A stretch of 8,152 bases of DNA from Flavobacteriales bacterium UBA958 (GTDB taxonomy: Bacteria > Bacteroidota > Bacteroidia > Flavobacteriales_D > Crocinitomicaceae): assembly GCA_002293045.1 (NCBI GenBank), contig DBCM01000056.1, forward strand, positions 1 through 8,152. Direction: 5' to 3'. Shown one piece after another: positions 6,280 to 8,152 of the stretch. Positions within the stretch are counted from its first letter, which is position 1. The number at the start of each line of letters is the position of its first letter. Both the position numbers and the translations under genes were made by a program. Below the pieces are notes generated by a model that was not told where the DNA came from, did no database searches, and was given only the letters and a program-made list of their open reading frames with translations.

Positions 6280-6996
6280 ATGATCGATTCACTGGAACTC
6301 ATACACCGAAAACAGCAGATTTTTGATCACGGTCCGATGTACAACGAATTTGTGCATGACGCCCTGATTCATGAGCCATGGAATGCCTACAGTTCCTTAT
6401 TCTTTTTTATTCCCGTTATTTTTTGGTTGATTTATTTGCGGGGTATGTATCGAACCTATGGCATCATTACCGCATTGTTACCCGTACTGTTCTTAAATGG
6501 CTTGGGATCTACCTTATTCCATGCCTTTCGAGCATCCAATTGGTTTTTACTTTTGGATTGGCTTCCTGCAGCGCTCATGACCTTAATTTTATCGATCTAT
6601 TTCTGGCATCGAATAACACGGAAAGTATGGAAATCGGTTGCTGTGGTTTGTGGGTTTTATGTCTTGGCTTTCACGATGGTTAAGGTGCTTTCTCAACATA
6701 CTGGCCTTTCAGGTCCGAGCATTGGCTATTTCTTTACGGGAGCAGCTTTTTTAGTACCAGTAATCATCGATTTAAAACGCAATCATTGGAAACATGGGTG
6801 GTTATACCTGCTTTCCTTGTTCTTCTTAGTGCTTGCGCTGCTCTTTCGAATCCTGGATTATCCCACGCCGAATCCCTTTCCGTGGCTACCCCAAGGCACC
6901 CATTTCCTATGGCACATTACAAGTTCCTTGGCGGTTTTTACGCTGGGCTTTTATATCTATAACACCACAGATAGAAATCGCTTAAAGAAAAATTAA
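6280..6996 (+). CDS. Alkaline ceramidase-like (CREST family) membrane hydrolase
   Basis: A 238-residue polytopic protein with about seven hydrophobic helices. The CREST/ceramidase pattern is complete: E32-P-W-N35-A-Y-S-S in the first helix region, S77 and H81 in GLGSTLFH, D93 in LLLDWLP, and H208-x3-H212 in HFLWH. These correspond to the S77, H81, D92, H217 and H221 zinc-site residues I recall for human ACER3, and E32 to its calcium-site E33. Family members use Zn to hydrolyse an amide or related bond in the membrane; alkaline ceramidases release fatty acid from ceramide. Many Bacteroidota make sphingolipids, so a ceramide-like substrate is reasonable but unproven; other CREST members have other substrates. 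It follows the LysM gene by 8 nt and is the last gene of the operon. The ATG at 6280 is chosen because the conserved N-terminal acidic segment begins soon after. Confidence 0.78.
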   Translation: MIDSLELIHRKQQIFDHGPMYNEFVHDALIHEPWNAYSSLFFFIPVIFWLIYLRGMYRTYGIITALLPVLFLNGLGSTLFHAFRASNWFLLLDWLPAALMTLILSIYFWHRITRKVWKSVAVVCGFYVLAFTMVKVLSQHTGLSGPSIGYFFTGAAFLVPVIIDLKRNHWKHGWLYLLSLFFLVLALLFRILDYPTPNPFPWLPQGTHFLWHITSSLAVFTLGFYIYNTTDRNRLKKN

Positions 6997-7011
6997 AGGA
7001 GGTTTTTTCTT
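6985..7011 (+). terminator. Weak terminator-like hairpin after the operon
   Basis: AAGAAAAA (6985-6992) can pair with TTTTTCTT (7004-7011) across the ceramidase-like stop codon. The stem is almost all A:T with one G:C pair, and the T-run forms part of the stem, so it is a poor intrinsic terminator. It is the only candidate between the operon and the next gene. Confidence 0.3.
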
Positions 7012-7012
7012 G

Positions 7013-7048
7013 ACTTAACTTAAGTACAGAATACATGATTTAACTTTA
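7013..7048 (+). promoter_or_regulatory. Possible promoter and palindrome before the phosphatase gene
   Basis: ACTTAA-C-TTAAGT (7013-7025) is a perfect odd palindrome that could bind a dimeric regulator. TAACTTTA (7041-7048) differs from TAnnTTTG only in the last base, but sits just 4 nt before the ATG and has no well-spaced TTG. TTAACTT occurs in both elements 25 nt apart. Either the mRNA is nearly leaderless or the true promoter lies further upstream. Confidence 0.3.
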
Positions 7049-7052
7049 GGGA

Positions 7053-8152
7053 ATGAAGTTTTTCCTATTTTTCTTCCTCTTTTCTAGCTTTTCCGTGTAT
7101 GCTCAGCAGGTAATTAGAGGGCCGTATTTGCAGACACCAACAGAAAATAGCATGATTGTCATGTGGCGCTCGAATGTTGCTACGAATTCCACGGTCTGGT
7201 ACGGAACAGATGCTAACCAATTGAATCAAACAGCAGCGGGGAATAGCAATGCCATCAACCATACTGTGCAGCTTTCGGGATTGCAGCCTTACACAAAGTA
7301 TTACTATGCGGTTGGCGACCAATCCATCTATGGGGGAGGAAGTGCCCAACATTTTTTCTACACCGCTCCCGTTATTGGTTCCCAAGATTCCATTCGTATT
7401 TGGTCTATCGGGGATTTCGGAAAGGGAAATGCTGGGCAAATTGCGGTGAAAAACTCCTATTTAAACTGGACCGGAAATAAGCACACGAATGTTTGGTTAT
7501 GGCTGGGCGACAACGTATACAACGATGGGAAGGATTCAGAGTATCAGGACAAGGTGTTTGGTTTAGCGGGATTTAGCGATATTTTCTCTTGGTTGCCGTT
7601 TATGCCGACACCGGGAAATCACGACTATAATGAAATTTGGGAAGAAAGTGCTTTTCTCGGAATTCCGTATTCAAATATTCCACTGGAAAATCACCAGGGT
7701 CCTTACTACGACATTGTTGATGTTCCGGAACAGGCCGAGGCAGGCGGGTATCCATCCAACTTGGAGGTCTTCTATTCGTTTGATTATGGGAACGTTCATT
7801 TTATCTCCTTGAACTCGGAAGTGTATGATTTTTTGAATACCGGAACGGGGGTGCAACGAATGATCGACTACATTCACGACGATTTGTCGCAAAATAACAG
7901 CGATTTCACCATTGCTTATTTTCATCAACCACCCTACTCCAAAGGATCGCATGATTCGGACGAGGCTCAAGAATTGGTAATGAAAACCATGAGGGAGGAT
8001 GTCATACCGGTTTTAGAATCATACGATGTTGACATTATCGTATGCGGTCACAGCCACGTGTATGAGCGAAGTTTTTTAATTAAGAATCACTACGGTAACA
8101 GCGGTTCTTGGGATCCGGCCTCACAATTGGTCAACGGAACAAACGGCTCCAT
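7053..8152 (+). CDS. Secreted purple-acid-phosphatase-type metallophosphoesterase (5' part)
   Basis: The frame is open from the ATG at 7053 to the window end: 366 codons plus 2 nt, 3' end missing. A signal peptide covers residues 1-17 (cleavage VYA-QQ). Residues 20-105 look like the beta-sandwich N-terminal domain of purple acid phosphatases (RGPYLQTPTENSMIVMWRS, then LQPYTKYYYAVG). The catalytic domain follows with all ligands of the two-metal site: D121 (GDFG), D153 and Y156 (GDNVY), N189 with H190 (GNHD), H291 (FHQPPY), and H333 and H335 (GHSHVYER). The metal-binding Y156 is the one that gives these enzymes their colour. The family removes phosphate from phosphomonoesters outside the cytoplasm. 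Bacteroidota homologues often continue into a type IX secretion sorting domain, but that part is not in view. It is a separate unit from the upstream operon. Confidence 0.93.
   Translation, partial: MKFFLFFFLFSSFSVYAQQVIRGPYLQTPTENSMIVMWRSNVATNSTVWYGTDANQLNQTAAGNSNAINHTVQLSGLQPYTKYYYAVGDQSIYGGGSAQHFFYTAPVIGSQDSIRIWSIGDFGKGNAGQIAVKNSYLNWTGNKHTNVWLWLGDNVYNDGKDSEYQDKVFGLAGFSDIFSWLPFMPTPGNHDYNEIWEESAFLGIPYSNIPLENHQGPYYDIVDVPEQAEAGGYPSNLEVFYSFDYGNVHFISLNSEVYDFLNTGTGVQRMIDYIHDDLSQNNSDFTIAYFHQPPYSKGSHDSDEAQELVMKTMREDVIPVLESYDVDIIVCGHSHVYERSFLIKNHYGNSGSWDPASQLVNGTNGS

Noticed and set aside
6378..6683. A second + strand frame inside the ceramidase-like gene
   Set aside because: The 238-residue frame carries all the conserved residues. 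This one is an out-of-frame shadow.
6997..7003. AGGAGGT, a perfect Shine-Dalgarno-like sequence
   Set aside because: The only close start is TTG at 7010, followed by one codon and a stop. Genes in this phylum rarely use such sites, so it is probably chance within an A/T hairpin.
7065..7439. Minus-strand frame of 124 codons opposite the phosphatase gene
   Set aside because: The + strand frame has a signal peptide and all metal motifs of purple acid phosphatases. The minus-strand frame has no recognisable features, and the same holds for 7671-7970.

Overview
The window looks like chromosome from a member of the Bacteroidota, probably Flavobacteriales-like. Two promoters fit the group's consensus (TTG, about 19-20 nt, TAnnTTTG), genes lack Shine-Dalgarno sequences at their starts, and the protein families (large AsmA-like protein, TM2 protein, secreted phosphatase with an N-terminal PAP-type domain) are common there. 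No phage, transposase, CRISPR or plasmid gene is visible.

Left part (1-2100): a TM2-domain membrane protein (238-828, +) with a good promoter, a small uncharacterised protein on the opposite strand (1036-1290, -), and a tRNA-Asp(GTC) gene (1945-2018, -) with its own promoter and terminator. The space between them, especially 1305-1900, has no credible gene and is crowded with hairpin-forming repeats. These share modules: CCCTGAG/TCGAAGGG ends, a tail reading TCGAAGGGTRAGTGGAAAAA, a CCCCCTT/AAGGGGG hairpin, and a 22-nt hairpin present three times with compensatory base changes. One copy of that hairpin lies over the stop codon of the small minus-strand gene.

Middle part (2199-6996): a tight three-gene operon on the + strand. 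It encodes a 1054-residue AsmA-like inner-membrane-anchored protein (GTG start), a 303-residue exported LysM protein (GTG start, 4-nt overlap), and a 238-residue polytopic membrane protein whose residues match the alkaline ceramidase/CREST hydrolase family, 8 nt further on. Together they suggest envelope work: lipid movement across the periplasm, peptidoglycan attachment, and hydrolysis of a membrane lipid amide, possibly a sphingolipid.

Right part (7053-8152): the first 366 codons of a secreted purple-acid-phosphatase-type metallophosphoesterase, cut by the window end. All metal-ligand motifs are visible.

The most interesting items are the covarying repeat hairpins, the AsmA/LysM/ceramidase-like operon, and the histidine enrichment of the AsmA-like protein. 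I did not find a clearly new defence or mobile system.
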